Assembly (NCBI GenBank): GCA_020718925.1
Contig: DYRC01000026.1
Span: 1-22,503, forward strand
Source: Desulfonema limicola
GTDB taxonomy: Bacteria > Desulfobacterota > Desulfobacteria > Desulfobacterales > DYRC01
Length of the DNA: 22,503 bases
Direction: 5' to 3'
The first letter of the stretch is position 1. Each line of letters starts with the position of its first letter. The notes under the pieces were generated by a model. That model ran no database searches. It was not told the DNA's origin and saw nothing but the letters and a program-made list of their open reading frames with translations. This document shows, one piece after another, positions 7,946 to 15,321 of this stretch. Position numbers and translations under genes: made by a program.

Positions 7946-9079
7946 ATGTTCACTCACATCAAATTGCAAAATTTCAAAGCAATCAAAAGCCTTGATCTGC
8001 CTTTGAGTCCGATAACTGCGTTTATCGGTCCGAATGATTCGGGTAAAAGCTCGATTCTTCAGGCGATTCATTTAGCTACACAGGTTGCAATATCAAATAA
8101 ATTAAATAAATTAAATAATATTCTTATTGGAGACTGGCAGTTGGATCAATTACAAACCAAAAATGTCTATGAGCCAATATTTTTTGAATTTGATGGAAAA
8201 TTTTTTGACTCTGAAATAATGTCATTTCAGTGGAGTTTTAAATTAGAAAAACAAAAGTTTGAAATACTTAATCAAAAACTTCATTATGATAAAAAGATTC
8301 TAAATATTGCAGAAGGCATCGCATCAAATAGAAAATTAAGGCTAAAAATAAACTTTGCCGAGTACTTGCATTTTAATCCTAACAAACTTAAACAGCCATC
8401 ATATTCAGAGAAAGAACGATCTAAATTGCAATCTGACGGCAGCAACCTGCCTTCTGTTTTGGCAGCTATGCAAGGGCTTGAGCGAGATCGGTTTGAAGAA
8501 TTAGAAAAGCGTTTTATAGAAATAGTTCCGACAATCAAACGTATTCTTATCGGTCCTGCTCCGGTCGTCAAAGACGAAGTTGAAAATATTCGCATTGGCG
8601 ATGATGTTGTTAGCCGAAAAACTTCCCGGCGTTATACCGGACATTGCCTGTATGTTGACACAGTTTCAGGAGATCGCATTCCGGCGGCGCATATTTCTGA
8701 CGGCAGTATGCTGATATTAGGTTATCTGACTGTTTTATTTTCAGAAAATCGCCCGAATCTGCTTCTGATTGAAGAGCCTGAAACCGGAATACATCCGAAA
8801 TCGCTCAAAATCGTTATGGAAACTTTTCGTAACTGCCCGGATCGGGATAATGTTCAAATCCTGATGACCAGCCATTCGCCATATCTGATTGATTTTTTAG
8901 AGCCGGAGGAAATTGTTCTGACCCGCCGAGAAAACGGATATACCGAAACCGCACGGCTTGATGAACTGCCGGATATTCGGAAGTGGCTTGAAAATCTGTC
9001 TCCGGGTGAATTGTGGACAATGGGCGGGGAAGATGAACTGATGGAGCGAATCCGCCAAAAAAGAGGCGGCAATGGCTGA
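7946..9079 (+). CDS. OLD-like ABC-type ATPase 2 (AAA_21 family)
   Basis: This 377-residue ATPase starts with IKLQNFKAIKSLDL. Walker A is GPNDSGKS (28-35, Lys34) and the signature-like motif is HISDGSM (249-255). Walker B is LLLIEEPETG (272-281), with Glu in place of the first Asp as in many AAA_21 members. The His switch MTSHSPYLIDF has His310. The ATG at 7946 follows AAGAGGTG (7932-7939) by six bases, so the in-frame GTG at 7937, which overlaps that site, is rejected. It shares the architecture of ATPase 1 but little sequence outside the motifs, so it looks like a second related module rather than a recent duplicate. It starts 12 bp after TOPRIM 1 and overlaps TOPRIM 2 by 8 bp. Confidence 0.85.
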   Translation: MFTHIKLQNFKAIKSLDLPLSPITAFIGPNDSGKSSILQAIHLATQVAISNKLNKLNNILIGDWQLDQLQTKNVYEPIFFEFDGKFFDSEIMSFQWSFKLEKQKFEILNQKLHYDKKILNIAEGIASNRKLRLKINFAEYLHFNPNKLKQPSYSEKERSKLQSDGSNLPSVLAAMQGLERDRFEELEKRFIEIVPTIKRILIGPAPVVKDEVENIRIGDDVVSRKTSRRYTGHCLYVDTVSGDRIPAAHISDGSMLILGYLTVLFSENRPNLLLIEEPETGIHPKSLKIVMETFRNCPDRDNVQILMTSHSPYLIDFLEPEEIVLTRRENGYTETARLDELPDIRKWLENLSPGELWTMGGEDELMERIRQKRGGNG

Positions 9080-9788
9080 AAGATTGATATTGGTGTGTGA
9101 GGGACCGCATGATCACGCTGTTGCAGAGGCTTTGGTGGAACGGATTCTTCGGGAAGAGCTTGCGTGTTATGATGGCAATGAAAAGTATCTGAGGCATTGG
9201 GAAATTCCTCTGCTTTGGAAAACGATCAAAGCTAAAGCGAGACTTCATTTCGGAAACAAAAGAATCCATAGATTGTCCGATGATCACGGAGATGGTTTGG
9301 CTGCTGAAAGAGCTATTAAACTTATTGATTTTAACTATGGCTTCGATAATATAATTCATGTGATGCTTTTACGGGATTGCGATGGACAGAAAGAACGATA
9401 TACGGCATTAAAAAACATACAGGAAAAATATCCGAATCGCTCAATCATTATTGGTTTTGCAATTGATCGCATTGAAGCATGGATTTTGGCTGCTTTTATA
9501 CCAAGCGGGGAAAAAGAGAAAGCTGCTTTGGAAAATGAAAAAAAGAACCTCGGCTTTGATCCGACTTATAAACCTCACGAACTGACAGCTTCGCATGAGG
9601 GCGCAAAAACCAATCCGAAACGGGTTCTTGAGGTTTTGATGACAGAACGGGGAAATAATCGCTCTATTTATGCGGATATAATGAAAGAAGTACGATGGGA
9701 GCATCTTGAAGAGCGCGGAAATAAATGCGGCATTATGCTGTTTTACAAGGAAATACAGAAAAAGCTGATACCACATTTTAACTTTTAA
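9072..9788 (+). CDS. TOPRIM-type protein 2 (DUF4276-like), partner of ATPase 2
   Basis: This 238-residue protein has a TOPRIM-like core. Glu10 lies in LILVCEGPHD, and RDCDGQ gives Asp102 and Asp104. IDRIEAWIL (131-139, Glu135 and Trp137) recalls the conserved E-x-W block of DUF4276 proteins. These residues suggest a metal-dependent nuclease fold. The ATG overlaps the end of ATPase 2 by 8 bp, and GAGG at 9063-9066 is a fitting ribosome site. It is not evidently homologous to TOPRIM 1 outside the metal-site pattern. By position it is the nuclease partner of ATPase 2. It could instead be an inactive binding protein. Confidence 0.7.
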   Translation: MAERLILVCEGPHDHAVAEALVERILREELACYDGNEKYLRHWEIPLLWKTIKAKARLHFGNKRIHRLSDDHGDGLAAERAIKLIDFNYGFDNIIHVMLLRDCDGQKERYTALKNIQEKYPNRSIIIGFAIDRIEAWILAAFIPSGEKEKAALENEKKNLGFDPTYKPHELTASHEGAKTNPKRVLEVLMTERGNNRSIYADIMKEVRWEHLEERGNKCGIMLFYKEIQKKLIPHFNF

Positions 9789-9809
9789 CAATGAAAAGGT
9801 AAGAAAAAT

Positions 9810-10289
9810 ATGACAAGCAATCTTACATTTCCGATTTTTTTACAAATGGTCGGAATCATTGTGATTATTCTTGAATTTGTGATTCCGTCCGCCGGACTCT
9901 TAGCCATTATTGCGATTGCGTCTTTGGGCTATTCGATTACGCTGGCGTTTCGTGTATCTGATCACACCGGCATATATTTTGTCATTGCAGATTTGTTTCT
10001 TATCCCGATTTGTATTATGATCGGCAGTAAGCTGTTGGCAAAATCTCCGCTCACACTCAGAAAGACGCTGGATAAAAAAGACGGCGTAGTGTCTCAGGAT
10101 ATGGAATTGGTGAAACTGATCGGAAAACAGGGGACAGTCGTTAATGATCTTCGTCCCGCAGGAAGAGCGGAAATTGACGGACAAAACATTGATGTTGTAT
10201 CAACAGGCGATTATATTGAAAAAGGCGAAGAGGTTATTGTTTCGGAAGTGGATGGCAATAGAATTGTCGTCAAACCCATCAAAAAATAG
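9810..10289 (+). CDS. NfeD-like membrane protein
   Basis: This 159-residue protein has an N-terminal membrane part (three hydrophobic segments, about 8-27, 29-48 and 53-76) and a C-terminal small beta domain (about 99-157, LIGKQGTVVNDLRPAGRAEI and GDYIEKGEEVIV). That is the OB-fold domain of NfeD proteins, which in other bacteria pair with SPFH/flotillin proteins in the inner membrane. The floA gene follows 13 bp later, the usual gene order. It lacks the N-terminal ClpP-like protease of long NfeD forms. A GGTAAG ribosome site precedes the ATG, and the gene lies 21 bp after TOPRIM 2 with no terminator between, which ties this housekeeping-type pair to the ATPase/TOPRIM genes. Confidence 0.85.
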   Translation: MTSNLTFPIFLQMVGIIVIILEFVIPSAGLLAIIAIASLGYSITLAFRVSDHTGIYFVIADLFLIPICIMIGSKLLAKSPLTLRKTLDKKDGVVSQDMELVKLIGKQGTVVNDLRPAGRAEIDGQNIDVVSTGDYIEKGEEVIVSEVDGNRIVVKPIKK

Positions 10290-10302
10290 AAAGGGGTAAG
10301 TT

Positions 10303-11289
10303 ATGGAATTTAAAACTGTTCTGACATTCGGGTCGTTTATTGTTCTGTTTATCATGTTTCTGTTTGTCTATTCATCTATTGCGCTGTGGTTTCAGGCAAT
10401 TGTATCTGATGCGGAAGTGGGATTGTTCACGATAGTCTTTATGCGCTTTCGGAAAGTGCCGCCCAGACTTATTGTTGAATCCAAAATCACGGCAATCAAA
10501 GCAGGCTTGAAGCTCAGTACCGATGATTTGGAATCGCATTTTCTTGCCGGAGGCAATGTGGATCGGGTGGTCAAGGCGTTGATTGCCGCTGATAAAGCCA
10601 ATATTAAGCTGGTCTTCAACAAAGCTGCGGCGATTGATCTTGCGGGTCGTAATGTGCTTGAAGCTGTGCAGATGAGCGTGAATCCCAAAGTGCTTCAGAC
10701 GCCGAATGTCGCCGGAATGGCAAAAGACGGTATTCAACTTAATGCCATTGCGCGTGTAACCGTCAGAGCAAATATTGAGCGGCTGGTTGGCGGCGCAGGC
10801 GAAGAGACAATTTTGGCGAGGGTCGGCGAAGGCATTGTTACCACTATCGGCTCTGCGGAAAGCCATAAGTCCGTTCTGGAAATGCCTGATTCCATTTCAA
10901 AGCGGGTTCTGGAAAAAGGATTGGACGCAGGAACCGCTTTTGAAATCCTGTCTATTGACATTGCAGATGTGGATGTGGGTAAAAATATCGGCGCAGGCTT
11001 GGAGACGGATCGCGCCGAAGCCGATAAAAAGATTGCTCAGGCAAAAGCAGAAGAGCGGCGGGCTATGGCGTATGCTCAGGAACAGGAAATGAAGGCAAGA
11101 GTTCAGGAAATGCGGGCAAAAGTGGTTGAAGCAGAAGCCAAGATTCCGATGGCGATTGCGTATGCGTTTCAGCAGGGGCATTTGGGAATTATGGATTATT
11201 ACCGCATGAAAAATGTCATGGCAGATACGCAGATGAGATCGTCAATTGCCGGAGGCGGAAAATTGACGGAAGAAGAGCAGAAGGGATAA
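10303..11289 (+). CDS. floA: Flotillin-like protein FloA
   Basis: At 328 residues it has the usual FloA length. An N-terminal membrane-insertion segment (about 8-31) precedes the SPFH core. Family blocks are clear: KAGLKLSTDDLESHFLAGGN (67-86), ALIAADKANI, AAIDLAGRNVLEAV, and the C-terminal IPMAIAYAFQQGHLGIMDYY. An Ala/Glu/Lys-rich coiled coil spans about 235-285. Flotillins form oligomers in ordered membrane microdomains and are known to help assemble membrane complexes, protein secretion and signalling. AAAGGGG lies just before the ATG. It is coupled to the NfeD-like gene upstream and to a small TM protein 4 bp downstream, so its partners here may include the ANL-module protein and the GTPase of the same run. 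Confidence 0.95.
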   Translation: MEFKTVLTFGSFIVLFIMFLFVYSSIALWFQAIVSDAEVGLFTIVFMRFRKVPPRLIVESKITAIKAGLKLSTDDLESHFLAGGNVDRVVKALIAADKANIKLVFNKAAAIDLAGRNVLEAVQMSVNPKVLQTPNVAGMAKDGIQLNAIARVTVRANIERLVGGAGEETILARVGEGIVTTIGSAESHKSVLEMPDSISKRVLEKGLDAGTAFEILSIDIADVDVGKNIGAGLETDRAEADKKIAQAKAEERRAMAYAQEQEMKARVQEMRAKVVEAEAKIPMAIAYAFQQGHLGIMDYYRMKNVMADTQMRSSIAGGGKLTEEEQKG

Positions 11290-11293
11290 GACA

Positions 11294-11803
11294 ATGAAAA
11301 TTATCATGCCGTTGATAATCTTCGGGTTCACAATATGGGCGATGATCAAGGTCATAAAATTCTTCATTTTTATAAGAGGAATTTTCACTCCTGATAAGCA
11401 AACGCTGCCGCCGGTGATTAAAGCTACGCCCCGTCCCGCGCCGAAAACATCCGCGCCGGTTGAGAGCGAGCCGGATGATCTTCGCATCAGCATTGACAGA
11501 GCTTTTGAAGATATGGGGATGGGGATTCGTTTCGGACATTTCAATAAAGGCTCACAGAATATGCTTAAAAAAGCATGGGCTGTCCGACAAACGCCTCCTG
11601 ACGCGGCAGAAAATGTCCGCCCGGAAGGAAAAGACTTAGAGCCATCGTTTGAGCATCAGATTTCCCGTGAATCCGCACCGGAGCAAGCTATCGCGGCAGA
11701 TAACACTTTTCACTTCTCACTTCTCACTTCTCACTCCCCCCTCCAGCAGTGGGTGGTGTTCAATGAAATTCTTTCCCCGCCGCTTGCGTTGCGGGAAGAA
11801 TAG
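11294..11803 (+). CDS. Small single-TM protein with repeat-derived segment
   Basis: This 169-residue protein is not assigned to a family. Residues 3-30 are hydrophobic (PLIIFGFTIWAMIKVIKFF) and predicted to span the membrane. A Pro-rich linker follows, then a soluble part. A charged block near 61-92 (DLRISIDRAFEDMGMG) and the C-terminal WVVFNEILSPPLALREE look conserved-like. Residues about 137-148 are encoded by the CACTTCT tandem repeat. The gene starts 4 bp after floA and ends 12 bp before the ANL-module gene, so it is probably a co-expressed membrane partner of FloA. Confidence 0.65.
   Translation: MKIIMPLIIFGFTIWAMIKVIKFFIFIRGIFTPDKQTLPPVIKATPRPAPKTSAPVESEPDDLRISIDRAFEDMGMGIRFGHFNKGSQNMLKKAWAVRQTPPDAAENVRPEGKDLEPSFEHQISRESAPEQAIAADNTFHFSLLTSHSPLQQWVVFNEILSPPLALREE
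11704..11735. repeat. CACTTCT tandem heptamer inside a coding region
   Basis: CACTTTT is followed by three exact CACTTCT units and a partial CACT. The translation is FHFSLLTSHS-like and unlike the charged sequence around it. Since seven is not a multiple of three, gain or loss of one unit would shift the frame and remove the conserved-looking C-terminal block, which gives a possible slipped-strand switch. Confidence 0.75.
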
Positions 11804-11815
11804 AGGAGAGCTGCG

Positions 11816-12979
11816 GTGGAGATATTTTTTACTTACATCAAATATGCAGGCTATTATATCAGCCGTCTGAATGAAACGCTGTATTTTCATCTGAATATTC
11901 AGACGGTGATCGCCTGGCCCGTTATTTTTCTGATGTGGCTGATTTATCTGATTTTAAACAATTATATCAGCGATAAACAGTTGACCGCATTGGAGTTTAT
12001 CAAGCTGCTATTTTATTATATGGTGATTTTATTAAGCATTGTCGCTTCTTATTCAAATATTGACGTTATCAGAGGACGTGCCAATCCCGAATATGCTTTT
12101 TTTGTCATTACCGCCACCGCGATGGTTCTGGTCATTCTGATTGCATTTTTAGGGACATCCAAAGACATTAATAAAAAAGCCCGGTGGATATTGATAGCGT
12201 TATATATGCCGGTACTGACGATTATTCTCACCAACGGCAGAATATTGGATGAACGTTCAAACATTTTAAGAGACCTTATTCCCCGCAGCGAATCTCATTT
12301 TTGGGATTTGCGGGGGGAATTTGACGATATCTCTGTGGGCGGAAAAATATCGGCAGAACATAAAAAGCAGGTGGAGGAAATTATCAGCCGTTTTCCGGCG
12401 GTCAAAGAATGTGCAGTGGTGGCAAAGCAGGATGAATATGACAAGATGGTAAAACCTTGCGCCTGCGTGGTAATGAAAAACAGCAATGATAAGACTGAAG
12501 ATAAAAAAAAAGAAATCAAAAATTTTTTTTGGGATGAAGTCAAAAAGATGAAGCTTCCTGATAACATGTATCCGCATTGGATTGATTTTGTCAACGAAGG
12601 AAAACTTCCTGAAATGAAAAAGGGCAAAAATGAAAGACATAACTGGCTGATTAAGAGGACATTGGAGAAGCAGACAAAAATTGTCCGAAAAAGTACGGTA
12701 CTCAGTATGAAGGATGAGAATCATGCAGACAGACCGCGTGCGCTTGTAGTGCTTCAGCCGGATGTTGAAGCCACTGAAAACTTGAAAAGAGAACTGGGCA
12801 AGTTTGTGATTGAAGAGATAAATAAGCGATACAGACCTTCTTTTTTTATGTTTCCGCAGTGGATAGAATTTTACGATGAGCTTCCGAAACGGGACGGCAC
12901 AGTAGAATATTACAAATTGCAGAAAAAAATCAAAAACTGGTCGAATTATTTTCTGCTGAACCGCGATGAAGAAGATTAA
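11816..12979 (+). CDS. Four-TM protein with two orphan acyl-AMP-ligase C-terminal-like modules
   Basis: Of 387 residues, the first part has four TM helices (about 29-49, 58-78, 93-113 and 123-141). The soluble part has two modules resembling the C-terminal lid domain of ANL enzymes (acyl-CoA synthetases, AMP-binding_C). Module 1 (about 184-282) has QVEEIISRFPAVKECAVVAK and KPCACVVMKN. Module 2 (about 287-372) has PRALVVLQPDVEA and FPQWIEFYDELPKRDG, close to the benzoate-CoA-ligase type. The large adenylation domain is absent, and the usual catalytic Lys in the SGK motif is not retained in module 2, so ligase activity is unlikely. The start is a GTG with AGGAG (11804-11808) seven bases upstream. 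A binding or regulatory role at the membrane is a guess; the module homology is my reading of motifs. Confidence 0.65.
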   Translation: MEIFFTYIKYAGYYISRLNETLYFHLNIQTVIAWPVIFLMWLIYLILNNYISDKQLTALEFIKLLFYYMVILLSIVASYSNIDVIRGRANPEYAFFVITATAMVLVILIAFLGTSKDINKKARWILIALYMPVLTIILTNGRILDERSNILRDLIPRSESHFWDLRGEFDDISVGGKISAEHKKQVEEIISRFPAVKECAVVAKQDEYDKMVKPCACVVMKNSNDKTEDKKKEIKNFFWDEVKKMKLPDNMYPHWIDFVNEGKLPEMKKGKNERHNWLIKRTLEKQTKIVRKSTVLSMKDENHADRPRALVVLQPDVEATENLKRELGKFVIEEINKRYRPSFFMFPQWIEFYDELPKRDGTVEYYKLQKKIKNWSNYFLLNRDEED

Positions 12980-12992
12980 ACAGGAGACAGAC

Positions 12993-15308
12993 ATGGACAT
13001 TCCCAAGCTCAGTGAAGATATTGTTATCCGGCGTCAGAAAAACGCGCCGCTGATTCAGGACATGATGAATCGCTGTGATGCGTTCGGGACAAAGCTTAGG
13101 GCGATTCTTGCAGCACTTGGGCAGTTGAGTTCGGACGCGCCGGAGATGCAGAAATTCCGGCTTGAAATTTTTGCCCTGATTGACGAATCAGATAAGCTTA
13201 GGGAGCGTTTGGCAATCCGACATGCGCGGTTTCAAAGCGGATTGATCACGATTTCCATCGCGGGACTTGAAAAAGCAGGCAAGACCACATTTTTGCGTTC
13301 TTTAACCGGCATTGAATCCTTACCTGCATTTGATGAACGCTGCACCGCAGTATGCTGTGAAATTCACTATGCCCAAGATCGCGCGGATTTTGATATTGAA
13401 TTTTATAGCGAAGCCGAGTTTATGGAGCGCGTCATCAAGCCGGTGGCAGAAACAATTATGGCGGCTTTGCCTGAGCCGATAAAATCCCAGTTCCGCCCGC
13501 CGGTTTCCGCAGTTGAATTTACCCATCTGAACTTGCCGCCAACGGATTGTCTTGCAGGCGGCACGACAGCGTTCAAGCTTTTGCGCGATTTGGGGCAGTT
13601 GCAGCGATATTTTGAAGAATGCCGCCAGAATTTGGGAAGACCGCCGCTTGCCGGAAGACCGTTGAGCGAGTTGAAACAATGGGTGTCTCATAAACCTGCC
13701 AATTCACAGGAAGATGATGAGGAATTGCGCGGACGCCATCTTGCGCGGGTGTCTGCGGCAAAAGTCTGCCGGATTCACACGACATTTAACGGCGGCTCCC
13801 CGCATCTGCGCTGGATTGACACGCCGGGCGTAGATGATCCCAATCGCCGGGCAAGAGAATTGACGCTTGGCACGATTGCCTCTGAAACAGATTTGCTGGC
13901 AGTAACCAGCCGTCCGGGCGCAACACCATCGCCGAATGAGAATTTTCATAATTTCTGGGATTCGGTATCGCGCCAGCCGGATGAAATTGATTTGCTGAAT
14001 CGGATGGTATTTGTGCTGAATTGGGATCGCCGGGTTGATCCGGATGGTGAAAATATCAAAATTCATCGCAAATACTTAATTGATGCAGGTGTGCCGCGCC
14101 ATATTTTTGCAGGTCCGTTTGAGGCTATTCGGGAATCAGACGCGGCGCAGCTTATGGAGCGGGTCAATGCTCATTTAGCCGAACATCTGCCGGAGCAAGA
14201 TGATCTGGTCATTCGGGAATTTGAATCCAAAATCAAAAATATTCAAGCCCGGATTCGGCTTCTGCATGATGCCATGAAAAAGAGCCACCCATCTGACGCC
14301 ACGCAGCAGGATATGGAATATGAGGAATTTCAGAAATGGTTTCATTGGTATCACGGCGATCAGGACAAGGGTTTTTGGACGGAGCTTGTGGCAGCGTTGG
14401 ATCATGCCACGCGAGATATTCTGGAAGACCCCAAAATTTTGGAATCGGAAAACGCGCTCAATGATATTTTTGCCAAAGAAGCCAAGAAGATACAAACGCA
14501 AATTCCTCAGCCCAAAGAGCTTGAAGAATATCTTATCCGGCATCGGGGGGAAAATCCCATTCCGAATGCCATGCGAAGCATCAGTACGCAGTTTTCGCGC
14601 CTAGTCAACCGCCTTTCTTATGAAATTCAGGAATTTGGTCCCATCATGCAGGATAAAATTGCCTCTGTTCTGTCCAAAGCCGGATTAGAACCGCTGCTCA
14701 ACGGAAAAAACTCTGAGGAAAAACTGAAAAATCTGATAGACAGCTTTCACCCCTCTCCCCTGCCCCTCTCCCCTGAAAGGAGAGAGGGGAATAATTCGGT
14801 TGTCGAGGTGCTGCAGGAAGCATTGGAGCTGCCCCGAAATCTCAAATATGTGCTTCGGTATGAATTGAGGGAAGCGGTGGATTTCTGCGATCCGACATTG
14901 TGGAATGAAAAAGAACAGGCATGGAAACGCCTGAGTGATATGGTAACGGCAAATGGCGGCGATATTGAAAAATTGGCAAAATTTGACACGAAAAAGCATC
15001 CGCCGGTTACGGATTCGCGGGAGCAGGACTATGAAATTTTAAAGAAAATTGCCGGAAATGCGATGCTGGCAATTTATGCGGTCTTGAATAACGAGCGCTA
15101 TCTTCCCCGCCGGATTGCTGATGATTTTATGCGGGATTGCCGGGTGCGGCTGTGTTTTGCGCCGGAATCCGAACAGGAATGGCGGACATTGTTATTTAAA
15201 AATCGCGGAGTCTTGCTTGCCGCGACTATCGGGCAGATCAGAGCCAAATCCGAGCGGATACGGGCGTTTCATGCGGCGTTGAATGACTTGGAATCCGGGC
15301 TGCCCTGA
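12993..15308 (+). CDS. Dynamin-like large GTPase
   Basis: The 771-residue protein has a helical N-terminus (about 1-85) and then a GTPase domain. G1 is GLEKAGKT (91-98), G2 lies in RCTAVCCEI with Thr118, G3 is DTPGVDD (276-282) and G4 is NWDR (343-346), a variant of NKxD. The G2 context is typical of the dynamin_N family. The C-terminal 400 residues are helical and charged. Bacterial dynamin-like proteins remodel or repair membranes, and some limit phage spread. The ATG at 12993 follows AGGAG (12982-12986) by six bases and is preferred to the upstream ATG at 12966. No obvious TM helix is present, so membrane contact may depend on the FloA/NfeD/ANL-module proteins of the same run. Residues 586-600 derive from an inserted palindrome. 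Bases 13741-13860 have 72 G+C of 120, far above the ATPase 1 gene. Confidence 0.8.
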   Translation: MDIPKLSEDIVIRRQKNAPLIQDMMNRCDAFGTKLRAILAALGQLSSDAPEMQKFRLEIFALIDESDKLRERLAIRHARFQSGLITISIAGLEKAGKTTFLRSLTGIESLPAFDERCTAVCCEIHYAQDRADFDIEFYSEAEFMERVIKPVAETIMAALPEPIKSQFRPPVSAVEFTHLNLPPTDCLAGGTTAFKLLRDLGQLQRYFEECRQNLGRPPLAGRPLSELKQWVSHKPANSQEDDEELRGRHLARVSAAKVCRIHTTFNGGSPHLRWIDTPGVDDPNRRARELTLGTIASETDLLAVTSRPGATPSPNENFHNFWDSVSRQPDEIDLLNRMVFVLNWDRRVDPDGENIKIHRKYLIDAGVPRHIFAGPFEAIRESDAAQLMERVNAHLAEHLPEQDDLVIREFESKIKNIQARIRLLHDAMKKSHPSDATQQDMEYEEFQKWFHWYHGDQDKGFWTELVAALDHATRDILEDPKILESENALNDIFAKEAKKIQTQIPQPKELEEYLIRHRGENPIPNAMRSISTQFSRLVNRLSYEIQEFGPIMQDKIASVLSKAGLEPLLNGKNSEEKLKNLIDSFHPSPLPLSPERREGNNSVVEVLQEALELPRNLKYVLRYELREAVDFCDPTLWNEKEQAWKRLSDMVTANGGDIEKLAKFDTKKHPPVTDSREQDYEILKKIAGNAMLAIYAVLNNERYLPRRIADDFMRDCRVRLCFAPESEQEWRTLLFKNRGVLLAATIGQIRAKSERIRAFHAALNDLESGLP
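14750..14790. repeat. GC-rich palindrome inserted in frame in the GTPase gene
   Basis: CCCCTCTC and GAGAGGGG form a stem around CCCTGAAAGGA, preceded by a direct partial copy CCCCTCTCCCC. It belongs to the same family as the element at 1615-1690 (shared core CCCCTGAAAGGAGAG). It encodes PSPLPLSPERREGN inside a helical, charged region and does not break the frame. Confidence 0.8.
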
Positions 15309-15321
15309 CAGGCGAATCTGT

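Noticed and set aside
10372..10866. Minus-strand open frame of 164 codons opposite floA
   Set aside because: The plus strand encodes an unmistakable FloA; the antisense translation has no family features.
11704..11735. Possible CRISPR-like array
   Set aside because: Units are 7 bp, contiguous and without spacers; this is a simple tandem repeat.
12966..12992. ATG upstream for the GTPase
   Set aside because: It overlaps the end of the preceding gene without a ribosome site, while the ATG at 12993 has AGGAG six bases before it.
12266..13006. Long minus-strand open frame (246 codons) opposite the ANL-module gene
   Set aside because: It lies antisense to a gene with clear TM helices and family motifs, and its translation is a basic, Phe/His-rich shadow with no recognisable domain.
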